Assembly (NCBI GenBank): GCA_945902075.1
Contig: CAMDMA010000009.1
Coordinates: forward strand, 1 to 64,000
Source: Candidatus Kuenenia stuttgartensis
GTDB taxonomy: Bacteria; Planctomycetota; Phycisphaerae; Phycisphaerales; SM1A02
DNA length: 64,000 nucleotides
Direction of reading: 5' to 3'
Part shown: positions 9,747 to 18,433 of the stretch, one piece after another
Position numbering within the stretch: the stretch's first letter is position 1
Layout of the letters: each line of letters starts with the position of its first letter
Made by a program: the position numbers and the translations under genes
Notes under the pieces: generated by a model
Databases searched by the model: none
What the model was told of the DNA's origin: nothing
Seen by the model: only the letters and a program-made list of their open reading frames with translations

Positions 9747-11466
9747 GGGGTCCGCGCCGCAAGGCGTGTCTGCAACGGGCGGCCTGTCCAAGCCGAGCAC
9801 CGCGGTTGAACGTGCCTGTCTACGCAGCGCAGCGTTGCAAACGTTGCTTTTTTCCTCACTTGGTGCCCTTGCGTTTGGTCTGAGCTTTCCACTCTCTTCC
9901 GACTTCGTCGCAGGGTGGCCGCTTGCGTTCGTGTGGCCAGCACTTCTCGCGGCGGCGGCGTTGCGGGCGCCGTCGCGCCGTTTTGTAGCGATATCGATTG
10001 CACCAACCTTTGGGCTCGCGCTGCTTGCCCACGAGTGGTGGATGGGTGACGTGACAGGACTCGGAATGCCAGTCTTAGTCGCCTATTTGGCCTTGTGGAT
10101 GGTCGCGCTCGGCATACTTGTCCGCGCGATCGCCGGTCCACTTGCGGCAACACGTTGGCCGTGCATTGTCGCGCTTCCAGTTGCACTTGTCGCAGTTGAG
10201 TTTCTGCGCGGCGACCTTGTCTGTACTGGCTATGCCTGGTTTTTCGTAGCACATCCATTGGTCGAGTGGCCAGCTTTTGCCCAAGTTGCGTCGCTCGGAG
10301 GCGGCTGGTTGGTGAGTGGAGTTGCAGCGTTGTTTGCGGGGTCAATCCTTGATGGAATCTTTCGCGCAGGGCGCACCCGAATCGTCTCGCCCATCGTTGG
10401 CGTAGGTGTGATGTTGATGACCCTTGCATTCGGATCGATGCGGCTCGAAGAACTGGATTCGCACTCCACGAAATCAGGCGCGGACGATTCTGCGACCTTT
10501 CTCCTCGTGCAAACCGACCTGCCTATGTCGAACAAACTCGACTGGGAGCCAGAGGCGCAGATCGAAGATTTTCTTGGATTTGCGCGGCTCTCACTTCAAG
10601 GTGCGGACGCTGCGCGCGCCCGTGGTGAATCGATCGATGTCGTTGTTTGGCCAGAGACCATGCTCCCCGGATTTGGCCTTGAGCCTGAGTCGATCAAGGC
10701 GCTTGTAGATGGCAACTACTACCCAGGAAATCGCTACGACGAAGCGATGCGCGACCTTTCAAGTCGACTCAAATCACCGATGATTGTTGGGTCTCCTGCG
10801 TTCATCGGATTACGCGTCGAGGCCTCGCGGTTTCGTTGGGACAACCAGTTCAACAGTGCCTATCTCATCGATCCATCGGGGAAACTCGCGCGGACAGACA
10901 AGATCTTCTTGACGCCATTCGGCGAGACGATGCCGATCATCTCGAACTGGAATTGGCTTGAGCGACAATTGCTCTCACTTGGCGCGGACGGGATGAGCTT
11001 CGATCTCGACACCGCGGCTAATCCGCAGCGATTCGAGTTGTCGACGGCGGCTGGAAAGATCCATGTTGGCGTACCCATTTGCTTCGAGATCACGGCGCCG
11101 TGGGCATCGAGGCGCATCGCCTTCGACGGCTCGGTGCGCAAGGCACAGGTTCTGGTCAATATCTCGAATGATGGCTGGTTTAGCACCTCGCGCGCGGGTC
11201 GGCGACAGCACCTCCAAGTCGCGCAACTTCGCGCCATTGAACTCGCGACGCCGGTCGTGCGCTGTGCAAACACTGGAAGATCTGCGTGGATCGACGAAGG
11301 GGGCAGGGTGGTTGCGTCGCTCCCACCGCAGGTCGCCGACACGCTGATCGCCCGTCCTCGGCTGGCCGGCGGCACGCCGCTTGCGGCAAGGGTGGGTGAT
11401 GGGGTGGCGTGGTGCGCACTTGTGGCTGCCGTGGTACTGTCCGCGAGGCCCAGACGACTCTTTTAA
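9733..11466 (+). CDS. lnt: Apolipoprotein N-acyltransferase
   Basis: N-terminal multi-TM domain plus nitrilase-like domain (VVWPETMLPGF, VGVPICFEI, VNISNDGWF). Overlaps the accD 3' end by 14 nt. Confidence 0.93.
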   Translation: MPVVEGSAPQGVSATGGLSKPSTAVERACLRSAALQTLLFSSLGALAFGLSFPLSSDFVAGWPLAFVWPALLAAAALRAPSRRFVAISIAPTFGLALLAHEWWMGDVTGLGMPVLVAYLALWMVALGILVRAIAGPLAATRWPCIVALPVALVAVEFLRGDLVCTGYAWFFVAHPLVEWPAFAQVASLGGGWLVSGVAALFAGSILDGIFRAGRTRIVSPIVGVGVMLMTLAFGSMRLEELDSHSTKSGADDSATFLLVQTDLPMSNKLDWEPEAQIEDFLGFARLSLQGADAARARGESIDVVVWPETMLPGFGLEPESIKALVDGNYYPGNRYDEAMRDLSSRLKSPMIVGSPAFIGLRVEASRFRWDNQFNSAYLIDPSGKLARTDKIFLTPFGETMPIISNWNWLERQLLSLGADGMSFDLDTAANPQRFELSTAAGKIHVGVPICFEITAPWASRRIAFDGSVRKAQVLVNISNDGWFSTSRAGRRQHLQVAQLRAIELATPVVRCANTGRSAWIDEGGRVVASLPPQVADTLIARPRLAGGTPLAARVGDGVAWCALVAAVVLSARPRRLF

Positions 11467-11488
11467 GCCGAACGGCCAACAGTTTGCA

Positions 11489-11523
11489 GTTGAGGTTCAC
11501 GTTTGAGGATCACGTTTGAGGCA
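11489..11523. repeat. Approx. 13-bp tandem repeat (tttgaggNtcacg), about 2.6 copies
   Basis: ttgaggttcacg / tttgaggatcacg / tttgaggca between lnt and the HEAT-like gene. Confidence 0.75.
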
Positions 11524-11535
11524 TGGAGGCCAACG

Positions 11536-12723
11536 ATGGTTGTTCAGCATTTATCGTCACGAGTCTCGGTGATCCTCTTCAGTGGTGTCGGCTTGACGCT
11601 CGTGGGAGTGGGATGCATGCGCGATATCGACGCCGAGACCGCTCGTCAGCAATTCAGTTCGAAACAGCAGTCGATCGTGACGGTTGATGGAGCGCAGGCC
11701 TCGCAGCAAGGTTCGACGCGAACCCCTGCGTCGATCCCCGCACTTGCGACGGGCCCTGTTTCACTCGCAGAGCCCAGCCTGGCAAACCCTGCCGCTGAGC
11801 GTGCTCACATCGTTTCGCAACTCGCGTCGACTCAACTCAAGGACGCGCAGTCACTCCTCCGCACCGCCGCGCGTAGTGCGTGGGCTGCGATTCGTGCCCA
11901 CGCGATTGAAGCGTCGGTGGGCAATCCCGAACTCTTGACTGAACTTGCGCCCGCCGCACTTGCCGACGAAAATCGTGGAGTCCGTTTCGTCGCGTGCATG
12001 GCCATCGCGGAAGCACCGTCTGAGGGTCTCAGCGTCTTTGTGCAGCCACTGCTTCAAGACGAAAGCGCATCGGTCCGTGCGTCTGCCACGCTCGCACTCA
12101 CGCGCTGCGGAAAGACACCTGATCCATCGCCGATCGCGGCGATGATTTTCGAGAACGACCCTGAGGTGCGTGCGAATGCGTATCTCGTCCTCGGCGAACT
12201 CGGCAACCGTTCGGCAGTGCCCATGATTCGCGACTCGCTTGGCCAAGGTCTCAGCCTAGTCAATCCGCTGCGAGTTCGGCTCATTGACCTCGCTGCAGCC
12301 GAGGCACTTGTCAAACTCGGCGATCAGCATGAGATCGAGCCGATTCGCGCGGCACTCTTTGCACCTCCCGAGCAAGCCGAACTGACGATCGTCGCATGCG
12401 GTGCGCTTGGTCGACTCAAGGACGAAGTCGCGCGTCCGATGCTAGAGCGACTCTTGAGCGTCGACGGTAACTCAAAGCGTTCGCCGGAGATTCGGCTGTC
12501 CGCGGCACTCTCGCTGATGGAGATCGGCGCGTCCCCCGACATGGCCATTCTCGTCGCGAAGGAGTACATCACGAATAGCGACGCGCGCGTCCGCGCGCTC
12601 GTTGCATCGCTCTTAGGAAAGACTCGTTCACCGGAGGCGGTCGCATCGTTGGCATCCCTGATTCGGGACAGCGATCCGACCGTGCAGGTCGCCGCTGCAG
12701 GTGGTCTTGAACTTGCCGATTAG
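11536..12723 (+). CDS. HEAT-repeat lipoprotein
   Basis: Lipobox LVGVGC after a hydrophobic N-terminus; repeated ALADENRGVRFVACMAIAEA / LQDESASVRASATLALTRCG helical repeats. Confidence 0.8.
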   Translation: MVVQHLSSRVSVILFSGVGLTLVGVGCMRDIDAETARQQFSSKQQSIVTVDGAQASQQGSTRTPASIPALATGPVSLAEPSLANPAAERAHIVSQLASTQLKDAQSLLRTAARSAWAAIRAHAIEASVGNPELLTELAPAALADENRGVRFVACMAIAEAPSEGLSVFVQPLLQDESASVRASATLALTRCGKTPDPSPIAAMIFENDPEVRANAYLVLGELGNRSAVPMIRDSLGQGLSLVNPLRVRLIDLAAAEALVKLGDQHEIEPIRAALFAPPEQAELTIVACGALGRLKDEVARPMLERLLSVDGNSKRSPEIRLSAALSLMEIGASPDMAILVAKEYITNSDARVRALVASLLGKTRSPEAVASLASLIRDSDPTVQVAAAGGLELAD

Positions 12724-12750
12724 GGCTTGCCGATTCCCGCTTGCCAATTC
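12712..12750. repeat. 14-bp tandem repeat spanning the stop codon of the HEAT-like gene
   Basis: cttgccgattaggg cttgccgattcccg cttgccaattc. Confidence 0.9.
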
Positions 12751-12883
12751 GTTTTTGGCGCGGGTCGCTGGCGTGTCGGTCCCTTGTCTTCGCGGCACGA
12801 ACGCAGCACGGTTACCGCACAAAAGATCAGGTATGCCGCCTGTTTGAGCTCAAATTCCACCGGCATGTTGCGAGCAGTCAAAG

Positions 12884-12931
12884 CTCAAATCACGGCGCAA
12901 GTCTCGGCTCAAGTCACGGCGCAAGTCTCGG
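12884..12931. repeat. 24-bp x2 (or degenerate 12-bp x4) tandem repeat
   Basis: ctcaaatcacgg cgcaagtctcgg ctcaagtcacgg cgcaagtctcgg. Confidence 0.92.
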
Positions 12932-12979
12932 TAGGCGTCACATCGTGCGTCATAGTGGGGCGACTCCCGTTCACAGCAG

Positions 12980-13027
12980 CTACTTCGCTCGTTTCATCGC
13001 TTCTTTCGTTGCTCATTTCATCGCTTA
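12980..13027. repeat. Degenerate 12-bp x4 repeat (tttcatcgctNN)
   Basis: ctacttcgctcg tttcatcgcttc tttcgttgctca tttcatcgctta. Confidence 0.75.
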
Positions 13028-13032
13028 GGGGT

Positions 13033-13061
13033 TTGACACCCGACGAGCCTATCGGTACAAA
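13033..13061 (+). promoter_or_regulatory. Predicted sigma70-type promoter (TTGACA-N17-TACAAA) upstream of the mre-associated cluster
   Basis: ttgaca 13033-13038, 17-nt spacer, tacaaa 13056-13061. Confidence 0.6.
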
Positions 13062-13177
13062 ACCACACTCTCCGCGGTCCGTCCCCATCAATGTGATGGA
13101 ACGCACCTCGGGTGACAAACGAGAGCGTGACGCGGAGCGTGCGCTTCTCAGCAAACTCCGTCCGAAGGAATTCATCC

Positions 13178-14077
13178 GTGCATGTTCTGACCAAGATCTT
13201 CGTCGTACTCGTTGCGCTCCTGACCGTGGCTATCGTGCCGCTCGTCGCCGTCAACGCCACCAACGAGACTTCGTTCAAGCAGAAGTTCAAGAACGCCGAG
13301 ATGCTCAAGGCCACCGCTGAAACCGCGCTTGCCTCGGAGCGCACCTCGTGGCTCTCGCAGCAGCAGAAGCTCGAAGGCGAGCTTCAGTCCGCGCGCGCCG
13401 CGGTGACCGATCTGCAGAAGCAGGTTGAGGCAAAGGCTACTGCCGCCCGCAAGGCTGAAGCCGAACTCGCTGGAAGCAAGGCTGCTCAGGCTTCGGTGAC
13501 AACGAGCCTCCAACTTCTCGCACAGAATGGCAAAGCCAATGGCGAGCTCACCGACGCACTCGTCAGTGAACTCCGCGAACTCCGCACCAAGTCGATGGAC
13601 GCGGAGAAGCGCCTTGTTGAAGTGCAGGAAGCGTTTGATTCCACGCAAAGCAGCCTCGAGGTCGCCGATGCGGCGCGTCGCGCGCTTCAAGAAGAGGTCA
13701 AGCGCCTCTCTGATGAGAAGGATCGCGCCGTCGCGACGATCGCAGAGTACGTCGCGAGCGTCGGCGAGATCACCAAGGCCCGCGCCGGTGCCGTTGGTGA
13801 CAGCAACCGCGTCGTCGCCACCCGCAACCTAGCGGCCACCATCATCAATGTGCGTCGTGGCGAAACCGCTCCGCTCGCGGAAATCAATGCCGGAAGCCGC
13901 GATGGCATCAAGGCGGGTTGGGTTCTCACCATCGGCGATGGCAGCAACTTCGTTGGCAATCTCCGGATCACCGAAGTCGACGTCAATCGCGCAGTCGGAG
14001 TCATCGAACTCGAAGACCCGTCGGCCCGTGGTGAAGTCAAAGTCGGTCAACGCGCTATCGCGCGTGCCGGCGAGTAA
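13178..14077 (+). CDS. Membrane-anchored coiled-coil protein with MreC-like C-terminal segment
   Basis: GTG start after gaagga; VLTKIFVVLVALLTVAIVPLVAV TM; long coiled coil; INAGSRDGIKAGWVLTIGDGSNFVG resembles MreC VNAGSRHGVIPGAPVFIEGDLFAG. Confidence 0.85.
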   Translation: MHVLTKIFVVLVALLTVAIVPLVAVNATNETSFKQKFKNAEMLKATAETALASERTSWLSQQQKLEGELQSARAAVTDLQKQVEAKATAARKAEAELAGSKAAQASVTTSLQLLAQNGKANGELTDALVSELRELRTKSMDAEKRLVEVQEAFDSTQSSLEVADAARRALQEEVKRLSDEKDRAVATIAEYVASVGEITKARAGAVGDSNRVVATRNLAATIINVRRGETAPLAEINAGSRDGIKAGWVLTIGDGSNFVGNLRITEVDVNRAVGVIELEDPSARGEVKVGQRAIARAGE

Positions 14078-14153
14078 GACGGCGTTTGAATTGGCTGTGT
14101 TCTGAGGGCTGGCGAACTGTTCACATTGAGCCCGCCCAAGCAAGGAAATCTCC

Positions 14154-14342
14154 ATGGCAAAGTCCTTCACCAAATCCGGCGCTCGTTCCACCCGTGGTGG
14201 CGATATGACCGTCTACACCGTGTTGATGATCGTTTCCTCACTCGTCCTGCTCGGTGGGATCGGCGTCCTCTGGACATCAAACCTCGCCCAGCTTGATGCC
14301 GCGGGGCAGAACGACGGCATGCCGTTTACCGTCGTCCGCTGA
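14154..14342 (+). CDS. Small single-TM protein (62 aa)
   Basis: caaggaa 5' of ATG; MTVYTVLMIVSSLVLLGGIGVLWTSNL hydrophobic segment; sits between two mre-related genes. Confidence 0.65.
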   Translation: MAKSFTKSGARSTRGGDMTVYTVLMIVSSLVLLGGIGVLWTSNLAQLDAAGQNDGMPFTVVR

Positions 14343-14544
14343 GTGCGCGTTGCCTGCGTTCGAGGCAACAACTTCCAGTTCGCGTCGCTGGATGAGTCTT
14401 CTGGGAGAGATACCTAGAAGTGATGAGCCGCGGCTGCGATGGTGCTTGTGCCTGTTTCGACTCTTTCTCAACGCCGCCGCAAGGCGGCGTTGTGCTTGAC
14501 CTGCTACTCTCTCGGTTGCGGCGGAGGGCCGCAAGGGAGATACC

Positions 14545-15597
14545 TTGATCGTTGAGAAGTTGCTTGGCTGGTTCAGTGTCGACATGGGCATCGACCTCGG
14601 TACCTGCAACACGCTCGTATGCGTGCGCGGGGAGGGGATTGTGCTCAATGAGCCGTCGGTCGTGGCCGTTCGCAAAGGCACAAATAAGGTCCTGAAAAAT
14701 GGCACCGCAGTAGGCTCGGCCGCCAAGGAGATGCTTGGCAAGACCCCTGGCACGATCAGCGCCATCCGCCCCATGAAGGATGGCGTGATCTCGGATTTCG
14801 ACGTCACCGAGGCGATGCTCGCCTACTTCATCCGCAAGGTCACCGGCCGAAGCCGATTGTTCGCGCCGCGGGTTGTGATCGCAGTGCCCTCAGGTATCAC
14901 CGCCGTCGAGCGCAAGGCCGTCTTCGAAAGCGCCGCGCGAGCGGGCGCGCGCCGCGTCTACCTGATCGAAGAGCCGATGGCAGCCGCGATGGGTGCGGGT
15001 TTACCCGTTGGCGAACCAACCGCAAGCATGATTGTTGATATCGGTGGTGGCACGACCGACGTCGCCATCATTAGTCTTGCTGGAATGGTGACGTGTGAGT
15101 CAATTCGCGTTGCCGGCGACGAGTTCGATGAGGCGATCATCGCCCATATGAAGAAGCACTACGGTCTCATGATCGGCGAACAAACGGCCGAACGGATCAA
15201 GGTTGAAATCGGTAGCGCAGCGCCACTCGATAAAGAAACCACGATGGACGTCCGTGGCCGAAACATGGTTTCTGGCCTGCCGCAGAAGGTCGTTGTCGGG
15301 AGCGAGGAGATCCGCGAGGCGCTCCTCGAGCCGGTCGGACAGATCGTCGACACGGTCATTCGTACGCTTGAGAACGCTGAGGCAGAACTCAGCGCTGACC
15401 TTGTTGACAATGGCATTGTGCTCGCTGGCGGAGGCGCGCTTCTCCGCGGGCTTCCACGCGTGATTGAGGAACGCACCGGTCTCTCAGTTCGCGTCGCGGA
15501 TGATCCGCTCACGTGCGTTGCGCGCGGAACTGCGATCTACCTCGAGAATCTCGAGGAGTGGAAGGGCACGATGGATAGCGATGTCGACGACGGCTGA
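14545..15597 (+). CDS. mreB: Rod shape-determining protein MreB
   Basis: MGIDLGTCNTLVCVRGEGIVLNEPSVVAV, VIAVPSGITAVERKAV, IGGGTTDVAIISL; TTG start after gggaga. Confidence 0.97.
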   Translation: MIVEKLLGWFSVDMGIDLGTCNTLVCVRGEGIVLNEPSVVAVRKGTNKVLKNGTAVGSAAKEMLGKTPGTISAIRPMKDGVISDFDVTEAMLAYFIRKVTGRSRLFAPRVVIAVPSGITAVERKAVFESAARAGARRVYLIEEPMAAAMGAGLPVGEPTASMIVDIGGGTTDVAIISLAGMVTCESIRVAGDEFDEAIIAHMKKHYGLMIGEQTAERIKVEIGSAAPLDKETTMDVRGRNMVSGLPQKVVVGSEEIREALLEPVGQIVDTVIRTLENAEAELSADLVDNGIVLAGGGALLRGLPRVIEERTGLSVRVADDPLTCVARGTAIYLENLEEWKGTMDSDVDDG

Positions 15598-15648
15598 CCG
15601 TCTCTGTCATCGCGCTATACGACGGTTGAAACCACGTCATGATTGGCC

Positions 15649-16524
15649 ATGAGTGCGACTCGATTCGTCCAGTTCCTTTCTGGTAAGCGGCTTGACTGGT
15701 CGCTCGCATGCGTTGCGATTGTGATCTCGATGCTTCCGGTATCGGCGTTGAAGCCGTGGACCAACGATGTCGCGCGACTCGTGCTTGTTCCGTTCGTGCC
15801 GGTCACGCACCTCGGTATGTTTCTTCGTGAGCGCATTCGGCCGCCCCAGGCGATCTTCGATCCACGCTCGCCGGAGACGATCGCGCTCGACAACGAAGTT
15901 GCGAGGCTTCGGCTGCTGTATGAACAAACGCGGCTCAGCTCGGCGCAACTTGAACAAACAATCCAAGCACTGCGCGCCGTCTCGACACGGATCGGTTCCG
16001 CCAACACGACGTTTGTCGAAGCCGCAGTCGTCGCGCTTGATCCGAGTCGCGTCGGAGGAGTCGTTCAAGTCAACGCAGGTTCGCGTCACGGCGTCATACC
16101 TGGTGCCCCTGTTTTTATCGAAGGGGACTTGTTCGCCGGGCTCATCAGTGACGAGGTCGGCTCATTCGGCGCGGCGGTGATCCCCGCACTGCGATTGCCG
16201 AGCATTGGCTGTCGGCTGTATCCCGCGGAAGGAAGTGACCCGCGCGTTCCAGTACAGAACTATGCGGGCGCGGTACTGAAACCGACCGGGCGGGGAACCT
16301 GGACTGCGGATGTGGCGAGCACAGGCGAATTGAGCGTTGGTCTGGTGGCGCGGGTTGCGGATGACCGACTTCCGCGCAGCGCGCTCGGAACCAGGATTGG
16401 CCGTGTGGTTTCGGTCGAGCCGATTGAACAAGTTCCACTCGCCCGTCGCATCGAGGTCGCACCGATCGCTGGGTTGAGCGATGTTGCGAGCGTGATCATC
16501 GCGATCGATCGGAGCCAGCAGTGA
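15649..16524 (+). CDS. mreC: Rod shape-determining protein MreC
   Basis: N-terminal TM, coiled coil, VNAGSRHGVIPGAPVF, directly after mreB. Confidence 0.9.
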   Translation: MSATRFVQFLSGKRLDWSLACVAIVISMLPVSALKPWTNDVARLVLVPFVPVTHLGMFLRERIRPPQAIFDPRSPETIALDNEVARLRLLYEQTRLSSAQLEQTIQALRAVSTRIGSANTTFVEAAVVALDPSRVGGVVQVNAGSRHGVIPGAPVFIEGDLFAGLISDEVGSFGAAVIPALRLPSIGCRLYPAEGSDPRVPVQNYAGAVLKPTGRGTWTADVASTGELSVGLVARVADDRLPRSALGTRIGRVVSVEPIEQVPLARRIEVAPIAGLSDVASVIIAIDRSQQ

Positions 16525-17102
16525 GATGGAGCGTCTTCATCATCATTGTGCTCTTCACCTGCGCTCTCGATGCAAGTCTTGGTGCTGTTTTCGAAATCGG
16601 CGGCATTCGCGGGCAGTTACTCCCGGCGGTCGTGGTGTTCATGTGCCTTGCAGCACCTAAGCGCATCGCGGTTCGCGCGGCGATGCTTGCTGGCCTTGCG
16701 GCAGATCTCTTCGCCCCCATGGTGCTCGCGGATGGAACACTCCTCGTCGTTCCTGGCCCAAGGGTCCTTGCCTTTGCCCTTGGCGCCCTCGCCGTCGTAC
16801 CACTACGAGGGCTGCTCTACCGACAGAATCCACTCTCCTCGTCTGCGGCGACGTTTCTCTTCTCGCTCCTCGTCGGGATCGTGTGGGTCTTCCTCTGGAT
16901 CATTCGCAGCGTGATCCTCAGCTCATCAGCACCTTGGTGGCCAGCCACAGGCGCGTCGGAAGTTTTCCTCCGGGTCTTTGCCGCAGTGGGAGACGCAGCG
17001 CTGGCATTGCCGGTCTGCTGGCTCCTTGAGAAATCACGACCCTTGTGGGGCTTTCGCGTCACGATGAGGGTTTCTCCTGGCGCAGCCCGGCAGGGTCTCT
17101 AG
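16521..17102 (+). CDS. mreD: MreD-like integral membrane protein
   Basis: Multi-TM protein overlapping the mreC stop; gene order mreB-mreC-mreD. Confidence 0.7.
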   Translation: MRWSVFIIIVLFTCALDASLGAVFEIGGIRGQLLPAVVVFMCLAAPKRIAVRAAMLAGLAADLFAPMVLADGTLLVVPGPRVLAFALGALAVVPLRGLLYRQNPLSSSAATFLFSLLVGIVWVFLWIIRSVILSSSAPWWPATGASEVFLRVFAAVGDAALALPVCWLLEKSRPLWGFRVTMRVSPGAARQGL

Positions 17103-17146
17103 TTCGGTCGCCGCGTTCGGCAGCGGAAGACGGCTACATTGCGCCG

Positions 17147-18433
17147 ATGCCTGGACTCAACCCGCTTGCCGCGCTTCCTCTCGTTGTGTTTGACGATTGT
17201 TCTGGCTCGTTTGGCCCGCTCACCGACCTCCGAGCATCGTTTGAACTTCGTGCCGGCATCGGAACGCTGCGCGAGCGCATCGAGCGCGTGGTCGGCCGCC
17301 GTGCGGATCGCTTGATCTGCCGTCCTGCGCTCGAAGCTGTGGTTGCCGAGTCGACGGGTATTCCTACTTTTGGCGTGTGGCCTCACGGTGAGATCCTTGC
17401 GGTCAATGGCCGACTCCTGACCGTTGAGGCGCTCGCGGGAATCACATCTGGCGAGGTGCGCGTCACAGAGTCTGGCGTGGTCGTTGCTGCGCGGATGGAG
17501 AGTGCGGCGCTGGGTGCAGTCGAGGCGTCTGCGCTGCCGGCCGTCCTGTGTCGTGAAAGTCGCGCACGCGTGACAGTCGACGCGGTACTTGCGACGGCAC
17601 CCTGGGATCTCACCACGCGTATCCCTGGAACGCTTGCGGAGGATCTCAGCCTGTTCAGAGATACTTCGGTTCTCGCTGCGAGCGAGGCGCGTGCGCTGCG
17701 GCCTGACGAAGGTTCGTCGTTTGGCTCTCACGCGATATGGATCGATCGAACGGCGACCATCGGGCCGCTTTGTGTGCTCGATGCATCAAAGGGTCCGATT
17801 TTTCTCGGTGCGAATGTGGTCGTGCGGCCGCTTTCCGTGCTCGTCGGCCCGTGTGCCGTACTTGAGGGTTCCACCGTCGCCGAGCGATCGCTTCTCAAAG
17901 CGTCGACTGTCATCGGTCCGCATTGCCGAGCTGGTGGCGAGATCGGTGGGACGATCTTTCAGGGCTACTCCAACAAGTCGCACGATGGGCATCTCGGCGA
18001 CTCGTTCGTCGGGGAGTGGGTCAATATTGGCGCGGGCACGGACAACTCGAACTTACTCAATACCTATGGCGAAGTCATCGTGCGGCTCGACTCGGATAGC
18101 GGTCTCACGCGAACCGATCGAAAGTTTTGGGGCTCCATCCTTGGCGACCATGTGAAACTCGCGATTGGCACGAGACTCATGACCGGCGCAACGATCGGGA
18201 CCGGAGCGATGATCGCGCAGTCGCGGCCAGTGGCTTCCTTTGTCCCGCGCTATTCCTGGATCGTTGACGGAGGCGAATCCCCTAAGTTTTTCCGCTTCGA
18301 CAAGTTCATGGTGACTGCGCGAGCGATGATGGCTCGTCGAGGAAAGACGCCATCTGCTGCTGTCGAGGCTGTGCTCCGCGAGTTGCACTCGAAGTCCGTC
18401 GCAACGGTTACCCAAGGAACCGGGCATGGATGA
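17147..18433 (+). CDS. Putative sugar-nucleotide transferase with left-handed beta-helix (GlmU-like)
   Basis: VVFDDCSGSFGPLTDLRASFELRAGIGTLRERIE and hexapeptide-repeat region ending IGATIGTGAMIAQSRPVASFVP. Confidence 0.8.
   Translation: MPGLNPLAALPLVVFDDCSGSFGPLTDLRASFELRAGIGTLRERIERVVGRRADRLICRPALEAVVAESTGIPTFGVWPHGEILAVNGRLLTVEALAGITSGEVRVTESGVVVAARMESAALGAVEASALPAVLCRESRARVTVDAVLATAPWDLTTRIPGTLAEDLSLFRDTSVLAASEARALRPDEGSSFGSHAIWIDRTATIGPLCVLDASKGPIFLGANVVVRPLSVLVGPCAVLEGSTVAERSLLKASTVIGPHCRAGGEIGGTIFQGYSNKSHDGHLGDSFVGEWVNIGAGTDNSNLLNTYGEVIVRLDSDSGLTRTDRKFWGSILGDHVKLAIGTRLMTGATIGTGAMIAQSRPVASFVPRYSWIVDGGESPKFFRFDKFMVTARAMMARRGKTPSAAVEAVLRELHSKSVATVTQGTGHG

Noticed and set aside
14470-14491. 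Perfect hairpin aacgccgcc-gcaa-ggcggcgtt before mreB as terminator
   Set aside because: No T-run follows (gtgcttgacc). It may be a regulatory stem or partial terminator, but the evidence is too weak to call.
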